A stretch of 37,293 nt of DNA, taken from Candidatus Gastranaerophilales bacterium (GTDB lineage: Bacteria > Cyanobacteriota > Vampirovibrionia > Gastranaerophilales > Gastranaerophilaceae). The notes under the pieces are model-generated. The model was not told the DNA's origin. It saw only the letters and a program-made list of their open reading frames with translations, and ran no database searches. Position numbers and translations under genes: made by a program. Below, piece after piece: positions 1 to 7,404 of the stretch; within the stretch, counting starts at the first letter, position 1; every line of letters begins with the position of its first letter. Location: contig CALUSF010000004.1 of NCBI GenBank assembly GCA_944323325.1, forward strand, positions 1-37,293, given 5' to 3'.

Positions 1-63
1 TTTGGTTAGAGCGCATGCCTGTCACGCATGAGGTCGCGAGTTCGAGCCTCGTCGTTCCCGCCA
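1..63 (+). tRNA. tRNA-Asp(GTC), 5'-truncated by the window edge
   Basis: The D-arm remnant, an anticodon stem-loop with GTC in the loop (bases 21-23), a T-arm containing GTTCGAG, and the acceptor 3' strand GTTCCCG followed by an encoded CCA are all visible. About the first ten bases lie before the window. The gene is the integration target: its segment from base 19 to the 3' end is duplicated 14.87 kb downstream. The left copy is continuous with the 5' part of the tRNA, so this is the functional gene. Confidence 0.93.
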
Positions 64-65
64 TT
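19..65 (+). repeat. attL (47-bp direct repeat, left copy)
   Basis: Identical to 14889-14935. It begins in the anticodon loop of tRNA-Asp and ends two bases beyond the CCA end. Integration therefore restores a complete tRNA, as is usual for tRNA-targeting tyrosine recombinases that cross over near the anticodon loop. Confidence 0.92.
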
Positions 66-68
66 TTA

Positions 69-92
69 AGAGGGTTTAAGACCCTCTTTTTT
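69..92 (+). terminator. Rho-independent terminator supplied by the element to tRNA-Asp
   Basis: A 7-bp stem (AGAGGGT / ACCCTCT) with a 5-nt loop is followed by a run of T. It lies inside the element, 5 bp past the CCA end. The T-run orientation fits termination of rightward tRNA transcription, not of the leftward integrase gene. Confidence 0.8.
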
Positions 93-110
93 AATAAGAT
101 TATTAAAAAA

Positions 111-127
111 GTTCCAAAAAGGTTCCA
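111..127 (+). promoter_or_regulatory. Tandem GTTCCA motif, putative integrase arm site (left)
   Basis: GTTCCA is repeated twice, 11 bp apart start to start (GTTCCA-AAAAG-GTTCCA). It sits 46 bp inside attL, between the att site and the int stop. A near-identical tandem occurs 117 bp inside attR in the same orientation. Binding by the recombinase N-terminal domain is inferred. Confidence 0.45.
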
Positions 128-133
128 TTTCAT

Positions 134-1453
134 TTAAGTAAATACCCTGTTTAACTCATTTGACACAATCCCTGATGTGCTGTCAATATCTATATAAATA
201 TCTTCCGTGATAGATTGTTTGGAATGCCGTAGCAGTCTTTGTATGATTTTACTCTGTACACCTGCTAAATGCAGAATAGTCGCACATGAGCCCCTGAGTT
301 CATGAAAATGCATATAATTTTCATCAGCAAAAACAGCTTTTAAAACTTTTTTGAATTTATACCTGACAAAATCATCAGGTACTAAGGCTTTACCTTCTGG
401 GGTACAGAAACATAATTGATGTAGTCCGTCCGTTGATATAAGTTTTTCTCTATATTCTTTTAACAAATTAATAAGATGTTCTGGGACTGCTATGATGGCT
501 TTAGAGGATTTAGTTTTTAACCGTGTAGTCAGTACTATGTCATTTTCTTTACAATGAGGATTTTTTAATTGTATAGATTTAATATGCTTTTTCGTTACTT
601 TCTGAACTTGTGTGTTCACATAAAGGGTTTGTCTATCAAAATCTATATCTTCCCATTTTAATCCTAAACACTCTCCACGTCTTAGAGCTGCATATCCGGC
701 ACAAGCAATTATATATGCAGTATAGTCGTCAAATAACTCTTGAGCGGCTTTTATAAGCAAATCTATCTGTTGCTTATTAATTCTAACATCCCGTCTAATC
801 TTATTTTCTTTCGTAATACATATTGGTTCAATATGTTCAAAAGGGTTTGGGAGAGTTGTTAATCCTATTTTGAGCGCATAGTTCCATATTGCTTTACACT
901 TTTTTAGAGTATTGTTGTAGGCACTTGCTCCAATCTTATTACGGATTTCATTTGCCCAGCTTCTTCCGACCTGTTTGTTTAAATCAGAAATTTTTATATC
1001 TAAAAGAGGCTTTAAGTGGTTTTTAATTATTCCCTTTGTCGCTTCTACTGTATTTACCGAAAACTCTTTTTCAGCCATTTTTAAATACTCATCGGTAAAA
1101 TATCTGAAATCGGTCTTTCTATTTTTGGTTTGTTCTGATAGTTTTCGTTTATTTTTGAGTAAAATTAACTCACTCTTTTTTGCCAGAGCTTCTGCTTTTG
1201 TTGCAAAACCTTCTCTTTTTATTTTCCTGCCGTTTTCATCCCGCATTGAAAACCCGTAAGTTATACCTTTCTTTCGTTGAATAGAGTATATCCCATCCAC
1301 CTGTTTAGACCTTAACGGGCTGCCATTTTTTAATTTAGCGTTTTCTTTGGATAATAGTGCCAACTCTTCTTCTTTACGAGAGAGCTCATCCTGCATTTTA
1401 TTGAGCTGGATTAACAAAGTCCGTAGATTCTTTTCGGTATTATCCATTACCAT
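134..1453 (-). CDS. int: Tyrosine recombinase (site-specific integrase)
   Basis: This 439-aa recombinase should integrate and excise the element at tRNA-Asp. Residues 1-45 are charged and coiled-coil-like. About 50-105 resembles the AP2-like arm-binding domain (GITYGFSMRDENGRKIKREG). A SAM-like core-binding domain spans about 110-210 and the catalytic domain about 225-430. Catalytic signatures visible are ALRRGE (first Arg), HELRG (His/Arg box), LLRHS (second His) and nucleophile Tyr about residue 420 in TEDIYIDI. The gene points at attL, ending 69 bp from it. Its start overlaps the upstream gene's stop (an ATGGTAATG arrangement), so the two are probably translationally coupled. An alternative ATG lies two codons downstream. 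The catalytic set is complete, so it is likely active. Confidence 0.95.
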   Translation of the reverse strand: MVMDNTEKNLRTLLIQLNKMQDELSRKEEELALLSKENAKLKNGSPLRSKQVDGIYSIQRKKGITYGFSMRDENGRKIKREGFATKAEALAKKSELILLKNKRKLSEQTKNRKTDFRYFTDEYLKMAEKEFSVNTVEATKGIIKNHLKPLLDIKISDLNKQVGRSWANEIRNKIGASAYNNTLKKCKAIWNYALKIGLTTLPNPFEHIEPICITKENKIRRDVRINKQQIDLLIKAAQELFDDYTAYIIACAGYAALRRGECLGLKWEDIDFDRQTLYVNTQVQKVTKKHIKSIQLKNPHCKENDIVLTTRLKTKSSKAIIAVPEHLINLLKEYREKLISTDGLHQLCFCTPEGKALVPDDFVRYKFKKVLKAVFADENYMHFHELRGSCATILHLAGVQSKIIQRLLRHSKQSITEDIYIDIDSTSGIVSNELNRVFT

Positions 1454-1869
1454 TCATCTTCCTCAACCGATTTTATATAGGAGTTCATAACAGGTACTGA
1501 AATTATTATCTTTCGTCCGTATTTAAAGTGTGCGATGTTTTCTTGTTTCACTTTAGAGTAGAGTGTCTGGTATGGCACATCTGTTCGCATTGAATATTCT
1601 TTTAAATCACATTTTTCCCCAGAAATTATTTTTGTCTCATTTTTAATATTAGACCAGTCTCCAGCTTTATGGTCACTGATAAACTTTAAAATATCAGTAC
1701 GCCTAAACAGAATTTTACTGTTAAATCTTCGGTGAGATAAGTTTTCTTTCTTAACTTTTGCGTAAAAGGTTGAATAGCATAGCCCTGTCAGCTTTCTTGC
1801 CGTTTCTAAATTAAAAAACTCGTTTTGATGTAATGTTAATTCGGGTTTGTTAGTAGTTAAATTTAGCAT
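1447..1869 (-). CDS. Excisionase/regulator-like protein with two tandem winged-HTH domains
   Basis: A 140-aa protein made of two similar halves. Residues about 17-65 (FFNLETARKLTG, STFYAKVKKENLSHRRF, then a basic wing and ILKFI) match about 90-137 (CDLKEYSMRTD, QTLYSKVKQENIAHFKY, then IIISVPVMNSYI). Each half resembles the MerR/Xis-type winged helix used by recombination directionality factors. A strong SD (AAAGGAG) precedes the ATG, and the gene follows a near-consensus promoter. The coupled integrase gene and position suggest a directionality factor or transcription regulator. The fold is read from pattern only, so the excisionase role is inferred. Confidence 0.65.
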   Translation of the reverse strand: MLNLTTNKPELTLHQNEFFNLETARKLTGLCYSTFYAKVKKENLSHRRFNSKILFRRTDILKFISDHKAGDWSNIKNETKIISGEKCDLKEYSMRTDVPYQTLYSKVKQENIAHFKYGRKIIISVPVMNSYIKSVEEDEW

Positions 1870-1909
1870 TTATGTTCTCCTTTGTTCTGTTTTTTCTAAT
1901 ATACCACTT

Positions 1910-1938
1910 ATTCTAACATAACCCTGCACATTTGTCAA
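1910..1938 (-). promoter_or_regulatory. Near-consensus sigma70-type promoter of the xis-like/int operon
   Basis: On the minus strand, TTGACA (1938-1933), a 17-bp spacer and TAGAAT (1915-1910) lie about 40 bp upstream of the 140-aa gene's ATG. TTCTAA half-sites overlap the -10 (1911-1919) and the probable start point (1894-1900). A full palindrome adjoins the -35. The layout is what a repressed promoter would show. Confidence 0.75.
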
Positions 1939-1961
1939 CTTTTTCTAATGTTAGAAAAAGT
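1938..1961. promoter_or_regulatory. 24-bp perfect palindrome, probable operator of the XRE repressor
   Basis: ACTTTTTCTAA and its exact reverse complement TTAGAAAAAGT flank a TG centre. The core TTCTAAyRTTAGAA recurs as half-sites TTCTAAT (1894-1900) and TTCTAACAT (1911-1919) across the leftward promoter. It lies between two divergent regulators, with its first base on the -35 of the leftward promoter. Confidence 0.7.
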
Positions 1962-1994
1962 ACACATATATTTTCCCTAATTTTCGTAAATTTA

Positions 1995-2023
1995 TTGCAA
2001 AGAAGAGGCTTCTATGCTAATAT
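1995..2023 (+). promoter_or_regulatory. Putative promoter of the XRE repressor, leaderless
   Basis: TTGCAA (1995-2000), a 17-bp spacer and TAATAT (2018-2023) precede the ATG at 2030 by only 6 bp. Transcription would start at or next to the start codon. No Shine-Dalgarno sequence is visible upstream of that ATG. Confidence 0.5.
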
Positions 2024-2029
2024 GCGATT

Positions 2030-2449
2030 ATGGAAAAAGAGTTAAGAACGATTGAAAAAAAAGCTGATGATATATGTAAGGTAATACTATCCAGGCTTGC
2101 AGTTAAATTTAAAGAGGTAAGAAAACTAAAAAAGATTTCTATAAGGGAATTTAGCGAGTTGTCAAGTGTAAGCACAGCTGTAATATCCGATTTTGAAAAT
2201 AAGAAATATCTTCCTAAACTAGAAATTCTTGTCCGATTTGCCCTAGCATTAGATGTGCCTATTGAAGAGTTGTTATCAACTATGACTCCTTCTGGGAAAG
2301 TAATTAATGCCGTATCTTGTGATGATGAAAATGAACTTCTTTCTCTAGCTCTATTAAGCACAGGTGTGTCTTCAAAAACTATGCTTGAAATTATGGACTT
2401 TATTGCTTTCAAGACGTCAAAATTTAATAGAAGAAATTTTCAGGAATAG
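2030..2449 (+). CDS. XRE-family HTH transcriptional regulator (element repressor)
   Basis: A 139-aa protein whose residues about 22-82 form a Cro/C1-type HTH: FKEVRKLKKISIREFSELS, then VSTAVISDFENKKYLPKLEILVRFALAL. The first 20 residues form a charged helix and the C-terminal 50 residues may mediate oligomerisation. It is the only rightward gene of the element and is divergent from the xis-like/int pair. A 24-bp palindrome and two half-sites lie between them. By analogy with C1-type repressors it probably holds the element integrated by shutting the leftward promoter. No LexA-like self-cleavage domain is evident, so induction may be by another route. An apparently leaderless start is discussed under its promoter. 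Confidence 0.85.
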   Translation: MEKELRTIEKKADDICKVILSRLAVKFKEVRKLKKISIREFSELSSVSTAVISDFENKKYLPKLEILVRFALALDVPIEELLSTMTPSGKVINAVSCDDENELLSLALLSTGVSSKTMLEIMDFIAFKTSKFNRRNFQE

Positions 2450-2561
2450 TAAAATTTGTTTTACATTTCAATTTGCATGCCAGCGCCAAAGTCTGAATAT
2501 TAATGTGTAAACAGGGCAAATAGAAGCAAAGTCCTCTATCTATTGCTTATGCTCAAAGTAT

Positions 2562-2593
2562 TAAGTTGATAAACCTTTAAGCTTATCAACTTA
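2562..2593. terminator. Hairpin between convergent genes
   Basis: An 11-bp perfect inverted repeat (TAAGTTGATAA / TTATCAACTTA) with a 10-nt spacer lies between the XRE gene stop and the res stop. It could end transcription from both sides, but there is no clear U-tract, so the function is uncertain. Confidence 0.4.
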
Positions 2594-2601
2594 TAAAATA
2601 G

Positions 2602-5600
2602 TTATACTTTAGCTTTAAACTCTTTCCAATCCTTAACCGGTTCAGCAGGGAAGTTTACTCCGAGAGTATCAAAGTGTTGTTTCCCGCAATGGATTTTTAA
2701 CTGCTCCGGACTTCTTAAGTCAAAGAGACTTGTAGTTCCCTTAGATTCAAGCACAAAATACAATTTTTGTTCTCCGTCTTTTTCTAAGAATACAGCCCAG
2801 TCAGGGTTATATGTTCCGATCGGGGTTTCAATCTTAAATCTGTCAGGAATTTTAAAGAACATTTTTACGTCAGGGTCATTGTCTAAACTCTCTGCAAACC
2901 GGCTTTCAACACCGCTATCATAGATTAAATAATCGTAAACACTGTGTTCAACTGGAATTGCATTTTTGTCGAGATTTGCAATTAATTCAGAAGAGTCAAA
3001 TATTTCCTGAACATAATATTCCTCTCCGGCTAATTTCACATACTTAATTCCGTCAATAGCAAGAGAATGCCTGTTTTTAGAGATAATTTCGAGTGCTTTT
3101 TCATAAAACCCTTGAGGATTATTTATGAAATCTTGAATCCTTTCACTTTCTTCAATAATCCTTATAATTGTAGATCGTTTTAAAAGTGTTTCTGCTGAAA
3201 TAAGTCTTATGATATCAGGTAATACTTCATACGTGCCGGATAAGTCCTGAGTTTTAATATGTTTTTCCGTGTGAGTAATACCGGAATTTTCAATTTCAAG
3301 TTCAGCAGTTTTAGAGACAAGCCTTGCTTTAGGAATTGGATCCATCTCTTGCAGATCTTTAATACAATTCTTTACAAGTTCTTCCACATCAAAATTAACC
3401 CTGTAAGTGGTTTTCTGCTTAATTTTATCCCATAAATCTCTAAACTCAGGAGAAAGTATTGCCTGTTTTTTGAGTCTTACAGTAACTTCTCTTGAAGCGT
3501 CTCTAATTACAGGTCTGTTGTCCGCTTTTTCAAGTGCCTGCAAAACAGCTCTTTTCTTAGCCGCATCCCAACGTTTAACAATATCAAGTTTATCCGCTGC
3601 AAGCTGGGCTTTCATGGTATCCTTAATTTTGCCATTCTTATCAAGAACTTTGGCTTCTTTTAATTCTTCTATAACCTGTGAAGCTTCTTCATGCGTAAAG
3701 TACGGTTTTTCTTCAACCACTGTTTCAATACATTTTATTTCTTTCAATGTTTCAAATGTCAATGGTTTAGCTTCTTTAACCATTTTCTGCACTTCTTGTT
3801 TCAGAGGTTCTGAAATCTGAGGGAGATCAATTGTTTCAAGTTTTTCTTCATCTTTAACAGAGCCGTCGTAATTGATAATATCGTCTTTTACAAGAGTCTC
3901 AAAAACATCAAAAGCGTCTGCTTCGTTTATTGTGTGCTCAATTTCTCTTTTTTCTTCAACTTTAAGATCCAAAAGATAGCTGATATCAAATGCACCAAAT
4001 TTCATGCCGGTTTCTTGTTCAATTTCTTTTTGCAGAGTTTCAGCAAATTCTGCAAAACTTTCATTCGCCATAACATGAAGTATATTAATATTTCTATCTT
4101 CTATTCTCTCACCATTCTGATCAACACATAGCCTTAACCCTCTCCCGACCTTCTGCCGGCATGTGAATGTGGATTTCTGCTCAATCAGCGTACAGACCTG
4201 AAATACATTAGGATTATCCCACCCCTCTTTTAATGCAGAGTGTGAGAAAATAAACCTCAGAGGGCAGTCAAAGGATAAAAGCATTTCTTTGTCTCTCATA
4301 ATAAGGTTATAGGTATCATCATCAGCCTGAGTATCACCTTTAGTATTCTTATATACACCCTTCTTGTCCTGAGAAAAATATCCGTTATGAGCTTTTTCTA
4401 CATCAGTGTTAAATTTGTCTTTTAAGCCTGCGTATTTAGGTTTATTGATGAGTTCGTTATAACATTCTTCAAACATTTGTGCATAAATACCCTTTTCGCC
4501 GGTTTCGGTTCTATACTTCTTAACTTCATCAATAAAGAATAGTGACAGGACTTTTATCCCTTTATCGTAATATCGGAGTTCTTTGTCTAAATGTGCTTCA
4601 ATTGTACGGTATATTTGAGCTTTTTTCAGGATATTTTCATCAACACTTCCTATAGACTTACCTAGCATAACCGTTTCGGAATTAGAAAACTCCAAACACT
4701 CAAATCCTTTTGTACAGTCAATTCCTTCTATTACATAATCCCTATAAAGTTCACGCTTTCCTGATAATGTATAAAGATCGTCTCCTGCTTTAACGGTTTT
4801 TGTGGTACGTTCGACCTTGCCGTCTTTCGCTTGAATATCAATTTCAACTTTAGCGGAAAAGCCGTTTTCATCTGATACTGACTTTAAGTAAATATAAGGT
4901 TTATTAAAATCATTAGCAACAGTATTAGAAGATACACAAATTTGTTTAACTAATCCCATTTGATAAGCGTCAACCGGAGTGAGACGGTAAAGCAGATTAA
5001 TCTTTTCCCTGTGTGTTGCTGAGTATCTTAATACACATAGCGGGTTTAAAGATTGAATTGCCTCTTTGGCTTTTGGGGTATTATCAACCGACTGAGGTTC
5101 ATCAATAATTACAATCGGGTTTGTATCTTTAATATATCTCATTGCAGTTTCGCCATTGAGTTTATCTTGCTCCTGATTGATAATGTTTTCAGCCTTTTTA
5201 AAAGCATCAATATTAATAATCATTATTTCTATGTTGTTTGATGTTGCAAAAGATCTTACGTCAGATAGCTTTGAGGAATTGTAGATAAAGTATCTGTATG
5301 GTTCTGAGTCATAGAGATTTTTAAAGTGTTCTTCCGTAACCTGTAAGGATTTGAAAACCCCTTCTCTGATTGCAACAGAAGGTACAACAATAATGAATTT
5401 AGTAAAGCCGTATCTTTTATTAAGTTCAAGTATAGTTTTGGTGTAAACGTAAGTTTTACCGGTTCCGGTTTCCATCTCTATGGAATACTGTTTTGAGTCG
5501 AAATCTCTTGTTATAGGAAGTTTTTGACGCTTCTGAATATTGTGCATATTAGCAATCAAAGTATCATCATCTACAAGCAGCTTGTTTCCAAAACCGAAAT

Positions 5601-5739
5601 CATTTTGAATAAGCCGTATTTGTCCCGCATTATCATCTATGGAAAAAGTGTTGCTTGACTTTTCCTGCCCGATAAACAGATCTGCTACTGCATTTACTGC
5701 TTCTGTTTGAAAATCCTGATTCTTAAACTTTAATTTCAC
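2602..5739 (-). CDS. res: Type III restriction enzyme, Res (helicase-nuclease) subunit
   Basis: This 1045-aa protein is the usual length for a type III Res. It has an SF2 helicase/translocase core with motif I TGTGKT at 91-96, motif II DEPQ at 213-216 (IVIIDEPQS, the type III Res variant of DEAD), and motif VI QKVGRGLRL near 545. A long middle section follows. Near the C-terminus is a PD-(D/E)xK nuclease signature, with Asp about 980 in NPDWAVF and ESK about 998-1000. With Mod it should cut DNA after ATP-driven communication between two inversely oriented unmethylated sites. Two genes separate it from mod, where direct mod-res adjacency is usual. It abuts the Bro-N gene without a gap, suggesting coupled translation. 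All key motifs are intact. Confidence 0.95.
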   Translation of the reverse strand: MKLKFKNQDFQTEAVNAVADLFIGQEKSSNTFSIDDNAGQIRLIQNDFGFGNKLLVDDDTLIANMHNIQKRQKLPITRDFDSKQYSIEMETGTGKTYVYTKTILELNKRYGFTKFIIVVPSVAIREGVFKSLQVTEEHFKNLYDSEPYRYFIYNSSKLSDVRSFATSNNIEIMIINIDAFKKAENIINQEQDKLNGETAMRYIKDTNPIVIIDEPQSVDNTPKAKEAIQSLNPLCVLRYSATHREKINLLYRLTPVDAYQMGLVKQICVSSNTVANDFNKPYIYLKSVSDENGFSAKVEIDIQAKDGKVERTTKTVKAGDDLYTLSGKRELYRDYVIEGIDCTKGFECLEFSNSETVMLGKSIGSVDENILKKAQIYRTIEAHLDKELRYYDKGIKVLSLFFIDEVKKYRTETGEKGIYAQMFEECYNELINKPKYAGLKDKFNTDVEKAHNGYFSQDKKGVYKNTKGDTQADDDTYNLIMRDKEMLLSFDCPLRFIFSHSALKEGWDNPNVFQVCTLIEQKSTFTCRQKVGRGLRLCVDQNGERIEDRNINILHVMANESFAEFAETLQKEIEQETGMKFGAFDISYLLDLKVEEKREIEHTINEADAFDVFETLVKDDIINYDGSVKDEEKLETIDLPQISEPLKQEVQKMVKEAKPLTFETLKEIKCIETVVEEKPYFTHEEASQVIEELKEAKVLDKNGKIKDTMKAQLAADKLDIVKRWDAAKKRAVLQALEKADNRPVIRDASREVTVRLKKQAILSPEFRDLWDKIKQKTTYRVNFDVEELVKNCIKDLQEMDPIPKARLVSKTAELEIENSGITHTEKHIKTQDLSGTYEVLPDIIRLISAETLLKRSTIIRIIEESERIQDFINNPQGFYEKALEIISKNRHSLAIDGIKYVKLAGEEYYVQEIFDSSELIANLDKNAIPVEHSVYDYLIYDSGVESRFAESLDNDPDVKMFFKIPDRFKIETPIGTYNPDWAVFLEKDGEQKLYFVLESKGTTSLFDLRSPEQLKIHCGKQHFDTLGVNFPAEPVKDWKEFKAKV

Positions 5740-6576
5740 TTAGTTTGTTCCTTTGTTTTTAATCTGCTTTTGTTTCTTAGCCGGTAGAAAGTTATTATCG
5801 GTTACTACTTTCTGTCCGGTTTGAAGTTCCAGTTTCTCTCTGGCTTCTCTTGCGATCTTACTGCCTTTTTTAGCTGAGACTTTATTTTCAGCCATGCCGG
5901 TTGCATTTTCGCTCTCTGCGATTTGCCTTGTAGAAAGTTCCGCAAGTGCTGTGAAAATAAGTTCTGCCTCAGACATATGATCTCTAAGGTTTTGGGTTTT
6001 TAATCCCTTAAGGTTCTTATGTTCTTTGACAGATAAACCGCTCCATTCCTGATGAATGATATTTGTAAGAATAGCAAATTCTTCACCTTCTTTAATATCA
6101 TGGTCTTTCCAGTAGTCAGTAAGCTTGTTTCTTGTCTCTTGCCCCATCATTCTTTGTTGTATCCACTTTTCAGACCTGCCTAATTTTTTATAGGTATCTC
6201 TGGCTCTGTCAATAGCTGTTGAAGGATCTGCCATTTCTTGAACACGTTCTTGTCCGACTTTTGCCAGCCATTTTTTTATTGGTTCAGCCTTTTTAGAAGG
6301 AATTGATTGGATAATCCTGAAAATCCCCTCAACGTCTGCGCAATTAATTTTTTGAACACCGCCAGGGGTTTCCATTTTAAGGGGGGTGACAATTTGTCCC
6401 CACCCTTCTGAAAGTTCAGTATCACGTTTTCTTAACTTTTTTATGTAATCTTTAGGATTTACTGAATCCGTTAGAATTCTTACAATATCTTCAACGCTAA
6501 AGTACCATTTTTCTTGTTCTTCATTATATACATAGCGGATATTATTATTTTCAAATACTTTAAGTTCGTTTTTCAT
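5740..6576 (-). CDS. Bro-N (phage antirepressor-like) domain protein
   Basis: A 278-aa protein. The N-terminal 110 residues match the Bro-N pattern: WYFSVEDIVRILTDSVNPKDYIKKLRKRD, then GGVQKINCADVEGIFRIIQSIPSKKAEPIKKWLAKVG. About residues 120-230 are helical, with a conserved-looking region TDYWKDHDIKEGEEFAILTN. The tail is lysine-rich. Bro-N proteins bind DNA and occur as phage antirepressors and next to restriction-modification genes. Here it sits immediately upstream of res (stop and start adjacent) and downstream of a 25-bp palindrome, so it may regulate res or modulate the complex. It lacks a recognisable nuclease or KilA-C domain. Function is inferred. Confidence 0.8.
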   Translation of the reverse strand: MKNELKVFENNNIRYVYNEEQEKWYFSVEDIVRILTDSVNPKDYIKKLRKRDTELSEGWGQIVTPLKMETPGGVQKINCADVEGIFRIIQSIPSKKAEPIKKWLAKVGQERVQEMADPSTAIDRARDTYKKLGRSEKWIQQRMMGQETRNKLTDYWKDHDIKEGEEFAILTNIIHQEWSGLSVKEHKNLKGLKTQNLRDHMSEAELIFTALAELSTRQIAESENATGMAENKVSAKKGSKIAREAREKLELQTGQKVVTDNNFLPAKKQKQIKNKGTN

Positions 6577-6608
6577 ATTGTCTCCATTTTAGTTGACTAC
6601 ATTATTTC

Positions 6609-6633
6609 AAACCGTTACAACTTGTAACGGTTT
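6609..6633. promoter_or_regulatory. 25-bp perfect palindrome upstream of the Bro-N/res genes
   Basis: Arms AAACCGTTACAA and TTGTAACGGTTT flank a single central base. It lies in the 72-bp gap between the DUF2971-like gene and the Bro-N gene, 33 bp from the Bro-N ATG. It could be an operator, or a hairpin reducing read-through into bro-res. It is the largest gap in the mod-to-res run. Confidence 0.6.
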
Positions 6634-6648
6634 CATTTCCGTTTTTCA

Positions 6649-7395
6649 TTAACTATTCTCCTCAGACTCTTCATGAAAAGACATAATTGCTCCTGCAAAG
6701 TTCTCAATATTAGCTTTGACTGCATATTGTAAAGCTCCTATATCTATTACAATATGATCATTATCTTTATCTATTAAAGCTGTATCACAAAGTATTAATC
6801 TCCACTCATTCTGCTTATAATAATCCCTATCATCTGAAATATACTTACAAAAGAATTGTTCATATTGTTCTTGAACAGTCGCAAAAGTCTTTATTGATGT
6901 ATCATACTCTTGATAATGTACATTTCCAGAGATAGCTGAGATACATTTTTCTTTTAATACTTTGCCAATTTTATCTAAAAGTTCTTTTCTACTGAATAGT
7001 ACTGCATACATACCAAATTGTTTCATATATTTCAAATATTCTGAACTTAGCTGATACTTATTATTTTCTAACTTAATTAGGTTATTTGAATTAAACCCAG
7101 AAGCGCATAATACCGGTACCTTTTCAGCGCCAACGAAACTTTGTTTAATCGGTGTTTGTGGAGGTAAAGGTATTTTAATAGTCTCTTCATTATCAATTCT
7201 AGTAAATTGTATCAATATAGGATTCATAAAGCTAACAACCTGCGATCCTTCACAATCATCTCCACGAAAACAATTCTCTTCAGTTATAAATTTCCCAGCT
7301 TGATTTATGTATAGTTTTCCACTAAGAAAATCTTCTGCCCATGATTCTTTTTCAAAAAATTTTATTAAGATGTCCGAGAATAGTCTTTGCTCCAC
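6649..7395 (-). CDS. DUF2971-like protein inside the type III R-M operon
   Basis: A 248-aa soluble protein. Residues 8-50 (ILIKFFEKESWAEDFLSGKLY, then an Asn-containing stretch, RGDDCEGS) resemble the start of DUF2971-type proteins, which have an aromatic-Lys-Phe opening, a 'G.L..N' strand and a D..EG box. Near the C-terminus FFCKYISDDRDYYKQNEWRLIL matches their FF.K...Y..E.E.R block. The start codon is GTG, chosen because a strong SD (AAGGAGG) precedes it. It lies 9 bp after the mod stop, so the two are likely co-translated. The molecular activity is unknown. Family assignment is by pattern resemblance, not by search. Confidence 0.55.
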   Translation of the reverse strand: MEQRLFSDILIKFFEKESWAEDFLSGKLYINQAGKFITEENCFRGDDCEGSQVVSFMNPILIQFTRIDNEETIKIPLPPQTPIKQSFVGAEKVPVLCASGFNSNNLIKLENNKYQLSSEYLKYMKQFGMYAVLFSRKELLDKIGKVLKEKCISAISGNVHYQEYDTSIKTFATVQEQYEQFFCKYISDDRDYYKQNEWRLILCDTALIDKDNDHIVIDIGALQYAVKANIENFAGAIMSFHEESEENS

Positions 7396-7404
7396 GTATC
7401 CTCC

